From NCBI GenBank assembly GCA_002335605.1, contig BEDY01000005.1:620001-684000 (forward strand): a stretch of 64,000 nucleotides of DNA, written 5' to 3'. This DNA is from Prillingera fragicola (lineage: Eukaryota; Basidiomycota; Tremellomycetes; Trichosporonales; Trichosporonaceae). The notes under the pieces are model-generated. The model was not told where the DNA came from. It was given only the letters and a program-made list of their open reading frames with translations, and did not search any database. This document shows positions 1 to 11,603 of this stretch, in pieces; the stretch's first letter is position 1; the number at the start of each line of letters is the position of its first letter. The position numbers were made by a program, and so were the translations under genes.

Positions 1-931
1 CTCAGTGGTAATGGCCCTTGGGTCGTACCACTCAAGATCACTGGCAGCATTAGCAAGCGCCACGTGGGGGGGGTTAACAGTACACACCCGGTTGGCCAAT
101 AGTGGAAGTCACTAGTGCGTTGTCAGCAGTTGTGCAATGGGGTACGCCGATAAACTCACACCGCTGTCCAGTAAGGGTCGTCGCCCTCGTAGAAAGTCCT
201 GCCATCCTTTTGGAACTCGTCCGAAAAGACAAGAGTGTACTCTGCCTTATCGAACCCGATTCGAATGGTGTTCTTGACATCGTCGGGTGTGTCAGGGTCG
301 ATAAGCTGAGGGAAGCCTGGAATTGAAGGAACCTGGCCGGTCGAGTTGATGCCACCAATGTTGTAAGCACCGTTGGTCGTGAGTCGCTTCTCGGTAATTG
401 CAGTGATAATGGGGTATCCAGCGAACAAGGTAATCAGGATAAGAAGCAAGAGAAACAGGCATCCAACGTTGGCAAAGCCTCGAATAGTGAAGATAGATCC
501 TCCACGATCATTCTGCAATGTCAGCAGTTGCAAAGCACAGTCAATTTACCTTGTGATCACGCTTGGGGTCTGGGTTGTGAAGATAGTCATCTGCCTCAGG
601 GTCGTTCCATCCCCAACCATCGCCAGGTCCAGCACTGGCAGGCCGAGTGCTGTAGCTTGACCTCGAGCCTGCATGACTCAATCCACTCAGACGCGAGCCG
701 GCATGGCTGGCCCTTGACCCAGGTCCCGAAAACGATGCTGAAGGGGTACCCAGCAATGAGGCTGTGGATGGGACTGGGGTTGCTGAGGCGGTGGGGCCAT
801 AACGCCTGGAGGATGGCTGCCAGGTCAGTCGCGAAAAAACAGCCAGACCCAGTGGACCAACTCACCTTAGCATAGTCTATCGTGGGACTACCAGGTGAAA
901 GAAGAGCGCGCTGGTCTCCCGTCTTCGACAT
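1..931 (-). CDS. KRE6: Kre6/Skn1 family beta-1,6-glucan synthesis protein (5' part, cut by window edge)
   Basis: Type II membrane protein of the Kre6/Skn1 family (GH16-like lumenal domain), needed for cell-wall beta-1,6-glucan, acting in the secretory pathway. Exons read on the minus strand: 866-931 (ATG at 931, starts MSKTGDQRALL), 550-816, 160-512, 88-111 and 1-40, continuing off the left edge. The first two exons encode a Ser/Gly-rich cytosolic tail. The third carries a hydrophobic anchor (GCLFLLLLILITLFAGYPI) and then the family motif FSDEFQKDGRTFYEGDDPYW. The 24-nt exon 88-111 supplies DFHYWPTG, and exon 1-40 gives DLEWYDPRAITTE, which matches the conserved order of the family. Phases agree at all four introns (37-49 bp). 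The catalytic-like C-terminal half lies outside the window. Kre6 and Skn1 cannot be told apart here. Confidence 0.9.
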
Positions 932-2304
932 GTTGCGCAAGTTCAATACACACCGCCTAGTCAATGGTCGGTTTGTTTGTCGCGTAAGGTGAAGGGGCTG
1001 TAGCCGCCGCGTTGATTGCACAGAATGGCACCGCTCTCACTCAAAGAGATTGGGCTAGTGTTGCAGGAAAGGAGGAGCTGGTCGTGTTCTACTTGTAGGG
1101 AGCGAAAGAGAATGAAGGAATAATTCAATGGCGAGCCGAGTGAGAGAACAGACAACCAAACGCTACAGAGGAGGAAAACGAGGGAGGGCGGTGCACTGAC
1201 CGGGACCAGTGTTGACTGAGTGAGGGTTCAAGGGGCGCACCACTGTCAGGGGCGCGTGCGGAAACTCGGTGAGGCAACGGGAGGATGTCCCTTTGACGGT
1301 TTGATCCCGCCGGGCGACCAGTGGCCACCGCGCCACTCTACAAGGCGCACTGCACTACTACTGTTGCATTCACCGAGCTGCTGGCCAGCTGCTGGGAGCA
1401 AGCGCACTGTTGGCCGCTGCGGCGCTGCCAAAGAGACATAGAAAGATCACCAAAACTAGTTGGCAAACCAGTGGGAGCCGAGTTCCCAATAATGCTAAGC
1501 AGCTGTAAGCTGTCACCTTCTTGGATGATGTTGCATAGTTTCCAGTTATACGGCTCTTGATCAACAGCTATTGCCTTGAGGCCTTGAGTTTGACTATGGC
1601 AACACTCCGCACAGAACCCTGGCTCCGGCCGCAAGTCTCCGGCTCTCCCTGCAAATCTGCATAACGGCACCACAGGCCACAAGCTACAAGCTACAAGCAA
1701 GTGCCTAGTTCCTGGCCGCCTGGGATGTATTCTTGCCCCACGCCTACAATCTGGTATCAAACAACAGAGCACGCGTGCGACTCGGTGAGTTTTACATTAC
1801 CTGTGCCCTCTTTGTGATACAGCTGTTCCACTGGCCAGCGCGCCAGCGCACTGGTAAGTAGCTACTGTAGGGATATGCTGACCTTCATGCCGATCAAGCC
1901 ACAAGATCGACGCGTGGTCAATGACACGCTCCTGCCTACCTGCATGTGTTCAGCTCGTAGTTAGCATGCAGCATGTAGTATGTAAGGGGAATTTTATCTG
2001 ATGAACACTCCCAAGTCAGCGGTCAAGAATCACATTGGCGCGTTCACTAACCATCTCACAACCGGATCATCTGGATGGTGTGAGGAAGTGAAGGAGACTA
2101 AAAGGTTCCGAACCGCCGCCTGGGGCTCCATGCATGAACCGCCTATAGCATGCTGCATGTAGCATGTAGCATGTAGCAACATGCCACGGAATCAGACAGA
2201 GGACGCGCGCTTGGTGGCAACATCAGGCATTGATGCTGCACGATCCAACTTGTGTCCTGTTTCTTTCATCATTACCGCTCGCCATCGCACGCACTCGGGG
2301 CATC
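932..2304. other. Divergent intergenic region, KRE6/SKN1 and ATG7
   Basis: About 1.37 kb between two divergent genes. I see no convincing gene. The longest open frames here have unnatural composition and no family resemblance. It should contain both promoters. The only structure seen is two related clusters of AGCATGTA-like words (listed separately). Confidence 0.6.
1962..2183. repeat. Paired clusters of TAGCATG-type short repeats
   Basis: At 1962-1984 and again at 2146-2183 the sequence begins TAGCATGC(A/T)GCATGTAG and then repeats the 7-mer GCATGTA. The second cluster has three further near-identical TAGCATG units. The two clusters are about 160 bp apart in the ATG7 upstream region. Whether they are a simple-sequence expansion or binding sites cannot be told from the sequence. 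Confidence 0.5.
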
Positions 2305-4708
2305 ATGTCGCCTCTCCAATTCCAACCCTTCAGCTCTCAACCTTCGCCAGAGTTCTGGTCGGCGCTGACTACTCTGAAGCTCGATAAGCTGCGCCTTGAC
2401 GACACATCGCTTCCCGTCCACGCCTGGGTGGACGAGGGCCGCGAGATTGTCAACACCAACAAGCTGACTGGACATGTGGAGGGGAATCCAGTAGGAGTGG
2501 ATGGGAGTGTGCTTCTAGGAGCAGGCGCATTTGATGCAGCCGAAGAGGGGTAGGCCTATTTGAAGATGCTTTTTGATTCTGACATCGCACAGGCAGCGCC
2601 CTAACTCGTCGCTCATGCGCGGCCTATTTAAGAACTTCAACACCATCGAAGAATTTCGTTCTCCGCAGGCAAAGAAAGAAGTATTTGACGCTGTAGTAGA
2701 CTCGGTTTGTGCAGAGGCAATGACTGACTGCTGACGTGGGCAGATGATTGCGTCACTTACTGGCAACGAGCCAACTCTCAATCCTTTCATTGTTTTCGCC
2801 TTTGCTGATCTTAAGAAGTACACGTATCACTACTGGTTTTCATTTCCAGCACTGGTTTCCAAGCCTGCATGGCAGCTAGAAGAAAGGTTCACCGCTGTGG
2901 CCGAGAATGTATGTCGCGGACGCCGTGACATGAAGACTGATGTCAGGATATCCAAGAAATGCGTGATCTGCTGGACAATTGTTCGTCCAATGCTATTCTG
3001 ATTAAAGGGCGAGCAGGAAATCGCATTGCCGCACCCATCAGCGATGCTGCACCATTCTTCCAGGACGTTCCCAATGCCAAGGTAAGAGCCATCTTCGTGC
3101 GTGTGCTAAACATTCCAGCGTTCACTGGTCTTTCACGACCCATCGTCATTGCCAGACAACCCTGGATGGCCCCTCAGGAACATTCTTTACTATCTTCAAG
3201 CCTACCATCAGATTACAAGCATCACGGTAGTATGCGTTCGTCAGGGAATGTCGAGCCGCACGGCAACCGTGACTGCAACCGGTGTCGCTGATTCTGCTTC
3301 ACGGCCACAAGCCGTCGGGTGGGAGCGCGATGGCACGGGAAAGCTCGCTAGTCGTGTTGCGAATCTGGGCCCCATGCTAGACCCCATAAGGTGCGTTTCA
3401 TGACGTCTGGCCGAGGAAACTGACTCTACCAGACTCGCTGAGCAGGCAGTCGATCTCAACCTGAAGCTTATGCGGTGGAGGGTGCTACCTGATCTTGATT
3501 TGGGAAAGGTTGCATCTACTAGGTGCTTACTTCTTGGTGCTGGGACGCTCGGGTGTTACGTTGCACGGGCCCTTATGGTGAGTGTTGAACTGGGCATGTG
3601 GCTGATTCATACCAAGGGCTGGGGAGTTAAAACCATCACTTTCGTGGACTCGGCGCGAGTATCTTTCTCCAACCCCGTTCGGCAGCCATTGTTCCAATTT
3701 GAAGACTGTCTGGACGGAGGGAAACCCAAGGCGCCGTGCGCTGCCGAGCGTCTTAAACAAATCTACCCGTCTGTTGTGAGTGTGCGGTGTGATTCGATCA
3801 TTCGTTTATCTCTCAGAACGCTTCTGCTCATTCTTTTGCCATTCCTATGCCTGGACACCCAATAGGAAACGACGCAAACGGCGTAGTGGCCGACAATGTG
3901 ACCAAATTGCAGCAGCTGATCGACTCGCATGATGCGATTTTCCTCCTGATGGACTCGAGGGAATCGCGTTGGCTTCCTACCGTCATTGGCTCTAGCGAAG
4001 ACAAGATTGTCATCAATGCTGCACTTGGGTTTGACAGCTACCTAGTCATGCGACATGGGGTACAGTTGGGCTCGGCTAGTGATCGCCAGCTGGGGTGTTA
4101 CTTTTGTAACGATATCGTCGCACCAACCGACGTGAGTAGACGCTTTGTTTACCAGCCGTCACTGATGTCTCGTTCGCAGTCCCTGACTGACCGGACACTT
4201 GATCAAATGTGCACCGTCACCCGGCCTGGAATTGCACCCATCGCAGCTGCGTCTGCTGTGGAACTTTTGGCAGCGCTCGTCCAGCACCCACTAGGGTGAG
4301 GCTGTCATCGAACACACTGAGCTGACCCTTTCAGCGCCAAAGCCCCAGTTGAGAAGGCATCACGAGACGGGAGCGATGAGAGCCACAGAGGTTCCCCTCT
4401 GGGTCCTGTTCCTCACCAGGTGCGCGGGACCCTGGGGCAGTGGAGCACCAATCTCGTTGAAGGAGCTGCCTACGATCGTTGCACTGGATGTTCTGAGACT
4501 GTGAGTTCCTAAGATTCAATCCAGCGTGCCTAACAACCAGATTGTTAAAGCATATCGCGAGGGAGGATTTGCTTTTCTGCAGCGCGCGTTCAACGAGGCC
4601 GGGTTTCTGGAGAGCGTTACCGGGCTGGACAAATTGTACGCCGAAGCAGAAGCGGTTCTTGACAGCGTCGATTGGGAAGAGGACAGTGACGAGTCTGGCG
4701 GACTGTGA
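2305..4708 (+). CDS. ATG7: Atg7, E1-like enzyme of autophagy
   Basis: E1-like enzyme that activates the ubiquitin-like proteins Atg8 and Atg12 and passes them to Atg3 and Atg10 in the cytosol. Eleven exons: 2305-2549, 2593-2704, 2744-2908, 2947-3081, 3119-3390, 3433-3577, 3617-3775, 3817-4131, 4180-4295, 4335-4500, 4541-4708, giving 665 residues with every phase consistent. The N-terminal domain begins [11 protein letters not shown], as in the family, and this decides the start against an upstream in-frame ATG at 2230. The adenylation domain has the nucleotide loop GAGTLGC and the following [15 protein letters not shown]. The catalytic cysteine lies in [15 protein letters not shown]-terminal CTGCS and an acidic tail complete the protein. 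All family landmarks are present and nothing looks broken. It stands alone, with a MAT-like cluster starting just downstream. Confidence 0.95.
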
Positions 4709-5318
4709 TGAATGCGTGTTCGGACGTGCAGCACGTAGTATCGCATGGCCTTTATGGAGAATTGGCAGGGCATATGCACAGAGCCAAGCAATTGGAGCAT
4801 TTGCTGGTGTTCAGAACTACAGCATGTGCAAGCTGCCGCAGTAGTGCAGCACGCCTGCAGCTGCAGCAGCTCAGCGAAATCCGACGACATACATATGTAG
4901 ACAGCATTTGGTTCCGTGTTGTAATACATTTGGATCGTTTGGCACTTGTATGCGGCGTGCACGCGCGCGAGAAAGCTCCCTGAACCCTGAAACTCGAGCA
5001 TCGCGGCGGAGGAACATGGTTTCCCTCACTCTGTGCTCTATGAGACGCGCGACACGACGACACGATCTTCGGACAGAAGTTCATCATCATTCAACAGGCC
5101 CATTTTCATCTTTATCCTCTCTCCTTCTCTTCATTTTCGTCTCTGTTATCCAAACACTAGACTCCATTCTGCGAAACCCTCTCCGGGTCGCCACCTTTTA
5201 CTACCAAACGACTTCGTAAACAGGCCGTCACCGCACGAGCGGGCTCGTGAAAGAGGCTGCCTCTTGTCGTTCTTCAACTTCTCTTCACACTCGACGCTGG
5301 CCACTTCATCCTCGTACA
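4709..5318. other. ATG7-MYO2 intergenic region with CT-rich leader
   Basis: About 610 bp between tandem genes. The last 250 bp (about 5080-5318) is rich in C and T, typical of a fungal promoter or 5' leader just before an ATG. No open frame here has a credible composition. Confidence 0.6.
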
Positions 5319-8300
5319 ATGACATCGGTATACGGGAAGGGGACACGGGTCTGGCTTCCGGACTCGGCGGCTGGATGGGTTCCCGGTACTGTCACGTCAG
5401 TCGTTTTGCCGTCTGATGATGCCCCTACCTCTGAGGTCACTATCACAGTTGCGATTGATGGTCGCCCTTCGGACGAGGCAGGCTCTACCAAGGACTTCAA
5501 ATGCTCACTTGCCGCTCTGCAAGCGGCTTCCGAGCTGAACAGCAACGGAATTTCCACTCTCACAACTGGACCGGACGCCCTCCCACCGCTGCGCAATCCC
5601 CCCTTGCTTGAGAGCTCTGAGGACCTGGCAAGTTTGAGTAACTTGAACGAACCGAGTGGTACGCTGCATCTGCTTAGAAATTTATCCAGGCTACTGACGC
5701 TGCAGTCTTGCATGCGATCGCTACCCGCTACGAGGCGCATCAACCTTACACATACTCAGGCATTGTCCTGGTAGGTCGCCCGGACGCCAAAGCGGGAGGA
5801 GATCTACTGACCGGCCTTAGGTGGCTTTGAATCCATTTAGTCCTGTTCCACTATGTACGCTGAGCTAGAGCTGGTGCGACGTGCGAGAGCTGACCAATGC
5901 AGACGGCAATGACCTTCTTCAAGCCTACGCGGGAAAAAAGAAGGGAGAGCTTGACCCTCACCTGTTCGCCATTGCTGAAGAAGCTCTGGACTACATGCGC
6001 CGGGGTAGCGGGAACGGTGGCGTAGACCCCACCGGCGCAGGCGATCAAACGATTGTGGTTAGCGGTGAAAGGTAAGCGCTATTGATCCAGTGTCGCGTTC
6101 GTGCTGACACACGTCGCAGTGGAGCGGGCAAGACCGTGTCTGCCAAGTACATTCTTCGGTACTTCGCGTCAGTTTACTATCCCGGTGCAGAAAGCAATGC
6201 TGCGGATCGGCGCAGGGGCGATGGAATTGGCGGCGATGATGAGGGCATGAGCGAGATTGAGCGACAGATCTTGGCTAGCAATCCAATCATGGAAGCCTTC
6301 GGTAACGCGAAGACAACTCGTAACGACAACAGTTCGCGTTTTGGCAAATACATCGAGGTTAGTGCAGACCGCAGGTCAGACACTGACTTAGTCAGGTGCT
6401 GTTCGGCAGCCAGGATGAGATTGTTGGTGCGCGTATCCGCACCTATCTTCTGGAGCGATCGCGTCTCGTCTACCAGCCGGAGACTGAGCGTAACTATCAC
6501 ATCTTTTATCAGCTGTTGGCTGGAGCTCCGTCCAAAGAGCGCAAGGATTTGTCGCTCCCGGCGGACCCTCAGCAATTTGCGTACCTAGCAGGCGGCGGAC
6601 CATCGTCTTCTTCCATTCAAGGCGTAGATGATGCCAAGGAGTTCCGCGACACTCAAGAGGCCCTGAGCACCGTGGGCATTTCCGTCGAACAGCAGTGGCA
6701 CGTTTTCCGTGTGCTGGCGGCACTGCTTCACCTAGGCAATGTCAGGATCACCCAGTCCCGCACAGATGCTGTTCTGTCGGACGACGATGCTGCTTTGTCT
6801 TTGGCCACCGACTTGCTTGGTCTCCCTCTCAGCGACTTCAAGAAGTGGACGGTCAAGAAGCAGCTTACGACAAGGAACGAGAAGATTATTACCAATCTTG
6901 GCTCTGCGCAGGCAACGGTTGTGCGCGATTCGGTCGCAAAGTTCATCTACTCGTGCTTGTTCGATGTGAGTCTTGCAGTGCTGTAGCCGCTAACCCGACA
7001 GTGGCTCGTCAGTGTTGTCAATGAAAGTCTAGCCGGTGACTCTTCAGATGACGCACCAAAATCTACCAAGTTCATCGGTGTTCTGGACATTGTGCGTCTG
7101 AGATTGTGGCGAGCAGGATCTGACAATCGCAGTATGGGTTTGAACACTTCAAGAAGAATTCGTTTGAACAGTTCTGCATCAATTGGGCCAACGAGAAGCT
7201 CCAGCAAGAGGTCAGTGGATCACATACCCCCTCGATTTCTCCGCTGACGTCCCAGTTCAACGCTCATGTTTTCAAGGTAAACTGACCAGTGAGGGTTCAG
7301 GCTAATACAACCAGCTCGAGCAAGAAGAGTACATGCGTGAGGAGATCAACTGGACTTTCATCGATTTCACCGATAACCAGGCGTGTATCGATGTGATTGA
7401 AGGCAAGATGGGTGTGTTGACCCTGCTTGACGAAGAGTCACGTCTTCCGGCTGGCGCGGACGCATCCTTTGCGAATAAGCTGCACCAGCAGCTCGCAAAG
7501 CCAGAGTACAAGGATGTCTTCAAGAAACCTCGCTTTAACCAAAACGCTTTCACCATAGCGCACTACGCGCATGATGTTACCTACGACGTTGATGGCTTTA
7601 TCGAGAAGAATCGCGACACCGTACCAGACGAACATCTTGCCCTCCTGCAAGCCTCAACGAACGATTTCCTGCGCGAAGCCGTCGAACGCTCACTCACAGC
7701 GGCGAGTACTACGTCGGCCACGTCGGCCGCCGCCGACACTCGTCCTGGGCCGAAGCGAGGGGCTGCCGCTCGGAAACCCACTTTGGGCTCCATCTTCAAG
7801 CACTCACTCATCAGCCTCATGGACACCATCAACCACACAAATGTCCATTACATCCGATGCATCAAACCCAACGAGGCGAAGCGAGCGTGGCTCTTCGAGC
7901 CTCAGCAGGTATTGTCTCAGCTTCGTGCTTGTGGTGTCCTAGAAACCATTCGCATCAGTTGCGCAGGATACCCAAGCCGATGGACCTTTGGAGAGTTTGC
8001 CAGCCGGTGAGTCGTGGATTATGATCGCCACTGATAAACACAGTTACTATGTCCTTGTTAACTCCAAGGAGTGGGAGGCCAACTCGGATGTCAAGGCTTT
8101 CTGCAACCTGCTCCTCGAGCGCACGTTAAAGGACGAGAATAAGTACCAGATCGGCCTTTCCAAGATTTTCTTCCGAGCTGGCATGGTCGCACTCCTGGAG
8201 TCGTTACGCACTGCCCGCCTCAACGCGCTAGTCACCCTTGTGCAGAAGAATGTCAGGCGCCGGATTGCCTACAAGCAGTATCAGGATCTTCGCAAGCGTA

Positions 8301-10960
8301 CCATCGTTATCCAAGCCTGGTGGCGTGGTATTCTAGGCCGCAAACTGGCCCAGGAGATGAGGCGCAATGCTGCCGCAGTGCTCATTCAGCGAGCTGCCCG
8401 CACTCGCCTCCAGCGCCAGACCTACTTCAAGACGCGCCAGGCGGTTATCGCCATCCAGTCTGGTGAGTAAAAGCCATCCTATTCGCATCTAATTGCAACA
8501 GCTGTCCGTGGTTATCTTTCACGGAAGCGGTTCTCCAAAGAGCGTACCTTGTCCGCTGCACTTCGGCTGCAGAGCCTTTTCCGGGGATTGTGAGTGTAAA
8601 GTGATATGCAGCTAACGTCTACAGGGCTGCTCGTCAACGTCGGCGCGCCGAAACCCGGCGAATCGTCATCTTGCAAACTCAATGGCGCCGGAAATTGGCT
8701 GTCAAGGAGCTGCACGGTCTCAAGGCCGAGGCGAAGTCGGCGTCCAAGCTCAAGGAGATCTCCTATCAGCTCGAGAACAAGGTCATCGAGCTCACCAAGA
8801 CTCTCCAGAAGCGAACCGCGGACAACAAGGGTCTCAACGTCCGCATTTCGGATCTGGAGAAGGAACTCTCCGTGTGGCATGTCAAGCATGACGAGGTGCA
8901 CAATCGCTCCTTAGCGCTCGAGGCCAAGCTATCTGATCCAACTGTGCCTCAGGCCAAGTTTGACGAGCTGAAGGCTGCGCACGCTGAAGAGGAGAACAGA
9001 TTGCGTTCCGCCGTGAAACGCATGGCAGAACAGGAAGAGGAGATTACTCGCTTGACAGCGCAACTGGAGCGCGCTACAGTCCAGTTTACCGAACGTCAAC
9101 AAGCCATCGACACGGCGGTTGCCAAGCATTCCGAGGATGCGTCCACTGTTGCTTCTTTGCGACAAGAGGTCGCAACGCTGAAGGAGCAAATCAGCAGGGC
9201 AAGTGCTCTTCACGCTCTCACGAAGGGTCAGCGCGACCCCCCGACATCTCCTACCTTCGACCGTGGCCTTCGAGACTTTGCCAACGGCCTTCAGGGAGGG
9301 GAATCGCGGGCTCCTGCCGCCCCTCGTCGTCGCCACCGCCGTCATAGCACAACGGGTCACCACGGGACTGCTGGGGCTGCTCATTCCGACGACGACTCGC
9401 ACGACTTTAAGAAGTCGCCGTCTGGAAACCCACGTCCTGTTTCAGTCATGTTCCCTCCTACCAATGCGTTACGACCGCGGGATTCGAATGGCCTTCCGAC
9501 TGTTAACGATACGTCGGCGGACGAGATCGTCCGTCTTCTTGAGGACGAAGAGGGTCTGGATGACGATGTTCTCCACGGCCTTATCGCCAAGCTCAAGATT
9601 CCCACGGCGAGCCTGCATAGCCCGCCACTTGCTAAAGAAGTCATCTTCCCAGCTCATCTTATCAGTCTCGTGTCCAATGAGATGTGGAAGCTGGGCATGA
9701 TCCCAGAGAGTGAACGTTTCCTCGCAAACGTCATGCAGAGCATCCAGGGCTACGTAATGGTATGTTGGCATGCCTTTCGACATGAGCTAACGATTCCAGC
9801 AATTCAAGGGCGAAGACGTCATCATTCCAGGCATTTTCTGGCTATCGAATGTCCAGGAAATCTTGTCCTTCATCTGCGTCGCGGAGTCCGACGCGCAGCA
9901 GGGAATCGCGCCAGGTATGGATGAACCTGGTGGTCGCGAGCTTGACTGGGAGGCGTATGAGAGACTTGTCGGCATCGTGAAGCACGATCTTGACAGCCTT
10001 GAGTACAACATTTATCACACCTGGATGCTGGAAGTTAAGAAGAAGCTCGGCAAGATGGTCATTCCGGCGTTGATCGAGTCTCAATCGCTTCCAGGATTCA
10101 TAACCTCAGATGGCAGCGGGCGCATGTTTTCTCGAATGATTGGTATGGGTGGCGGCAACAACCAGCCTGCCGCGAGCATGGACGACATCCTCAACTTGCT
10201 CAACAAAGTCTGGAAATGCCTGAAGAGCTACTACATGGAAGAAAGCGTCATGCAGCAAGTCGTCACCGAGTTGCTCAAGCTCATTGGCACCATTGCTTTC
10301 AACGACCTCATCATGCGCCGCAACTTCTGCTCGTGGAAGAGGGGTAAGTGGAAAGCGACACCGAGACGGCAACTCGCCGCTGACACTGTACAGCCATGCA
10401 GATTCAGTATAACATCACCCGAATTGAGGGTAAGTGCTCATCAAGTTCCCCGGACCCCCGGCTGACGTCCCTCACAGAATGGTGCAAGGCCCACGACATG
10501 CCCGAGGGCTTGCTGCAGCTGGAGCACCTCATGCAGGCCACGAAGCTTCTCCAGTTGAAGAAGGTGAGTCATTCCGGAGCAGGAGTGAACTGATAATGTA
10601 GGCGACCATGGGTGACATTGAGATTCTTTTCGACGTCTGTTGGATCCTGTCTCCGTCACAGATTCAAAAGCTCATTTCGCAATATCACAACGCCGATTAT
10701 GAGGCTCCCATTTCCCCTGACATTCTCAAGGCCGTTGCAGCGCGCGTTCGTCCCGAAGATAAGAATGACCAGCTGCTGTTGCAGACGGAGCAAGATGAGG
10801 TTGGACCATACCAGATTCCCCCACCTCGAGACATTGCAGGACTAGAGACCTGTTAGTACAATTGCTCGAGACAGAGAGAGAGACACAGCTGACAAACTCA
10901 GATGTCCCCGCATGGCTCAGCGTACCCCTCATTCGGCGACTTGCAACTTTCGTAGCGTGA
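5319..10960 (+). CDS. MYO2: Class V myosin heavy chain
   Basis: Actin-based cargo motor (Myo2 type) for polarised transport of vesicles and organelles. Eighteen exons, starting at 5319 and ending with TGA at 10958. Motor domain: NEPSVLHAI and [14 protein letters not shown]-loop GESGAGKT split by an intron at 6072-6119, switch-I area [16 protein letters not shown], switch II DIYGFEHF, and actin-binding [10 protein letters not shown]. Next come about six IQ light-chain sites (residues coded near 8230-8670), a coiled coil (8700-9210), a low-complexity Ser/His linker and the DIL cargo-binding domain (9450-10850). Exon 7256-7276 is only 21 nt (FNAHVFK), and 5821-5854 and 10394-10429 are also tiny. 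The protein is about the normal length for the family. In Cryptococcus MYO2 is a resident of the MAT locus, which fits the neighbours here. Confidence 0.95.
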
Positions 10961-11061
10961 GAGTGATAGGTTTAATTATGGTGGTTCATGTGTGTGTACA
11001 GTGCAATGAGACACACGATTGGTTCCCCGTGGACAATAGCATGCTGTTGCGCGTCGATTGC

Positions 11062-11376
11062 TCAGAAGAATTGTCGCGGTGGCCTCGATCCGATCATCTC
11101 GATGGCCTCAAGGGACTGCATTCCATTACGATGCCACCGGTGGTCCTCCATATCGTCGAGTTCGAAATCAGGTGTGGGCCGGTAATGATTAGTGCGTGAA
11201 GGTGTGGCAATGGCTTCCAGGATGTCGGCGCGTCGAATGCGTACACCCAAGCATGTTGATAAGAAACAGTAAACCAGCGCCGCAATGCTGGGGAGTCAGC
11301 CGGGAGAAGGTAACGTGAGAAGAACGAACCAGACAAGGAAGCACACTAAGGAAAATATGAGAAGAGATTGGTCCAT
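11062..11376 (-). CDS. Small single-pass membrane protein, unrecognised
   Basis: I do not recognise this gene. Two exons on the minus strand, 11330-11376 and 11062-11287, with a 42-bp intron (donor GTTCGT, branch CTGAC, acceptor CCCAG) that removes an in-frame TGA. They join in phase to 90 residues. The protein starts MDQSLLIFSLVCFLVC and continues hydrophobic through IAALVYCFLSTCLG, forming one long membrane span. A charged tail follows with ILEAIATPSRTNHYRPTPDF, an acidic ELDDMED patch and a hydrophilic end at RPPRQFF. The gene lies between the converging 3' ends of MYO2 and STE11, the place where 3' UTRs alone would be expected. A tandem CACGTGA repeat lies about 95-125 bp upstream of its ATG. 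An upstream exon could exist. Support is the in-phase splice, natural composition and promoter-like sequence, not homology. Confidence 0.55.
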
Positions 11377-11470
11377 TTTGGGCACACGCCAGGAGTTGAA
11401 CAAGTTCAGAACGTTGGTTGTGGTCCGCGCAGAGGTTCATGTGCCCTCTGCGCAAGGTCACATCCCAACA

Positions 11471-11502
11471 CACGTGATAGATCTGTCACGTGATAGATCT
11501 GG
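11471..11502. repeat. Tandem 16-bp repeat with CACGTGA core
   Basis: CACGTGATAGATCTG is present twice back to back (11471-11486 and 11487-11502, one mismatch in the last base). Each unit holds the E-box palindrome CACGTG and the palindrome AGATCT. CACGTGA is the classic site of bHLH factors such as Cbf1. It sits upstream of the small minus-strand gene at 11062-11376. Confidence 0.6.
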
Positions 11503-11603
11503 TCTGTCCAACTATAAAGCAACTGTCATCGCCTGAAGGTCTGAGGTGCACAACAAAAATCACGTATGCTAAGTCTACCGAAGACAGCAACACAGGGCAG
11601 ATC

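Noticed and set aside
1338..1772. 145-codon minus-strand open frame upstream of KRE6/SKN1
   Set aside because: Amino-acid composition is Cys/Arg/Ser-skewed without hydrophobic core pattern, and no splice-consistent extension was found.
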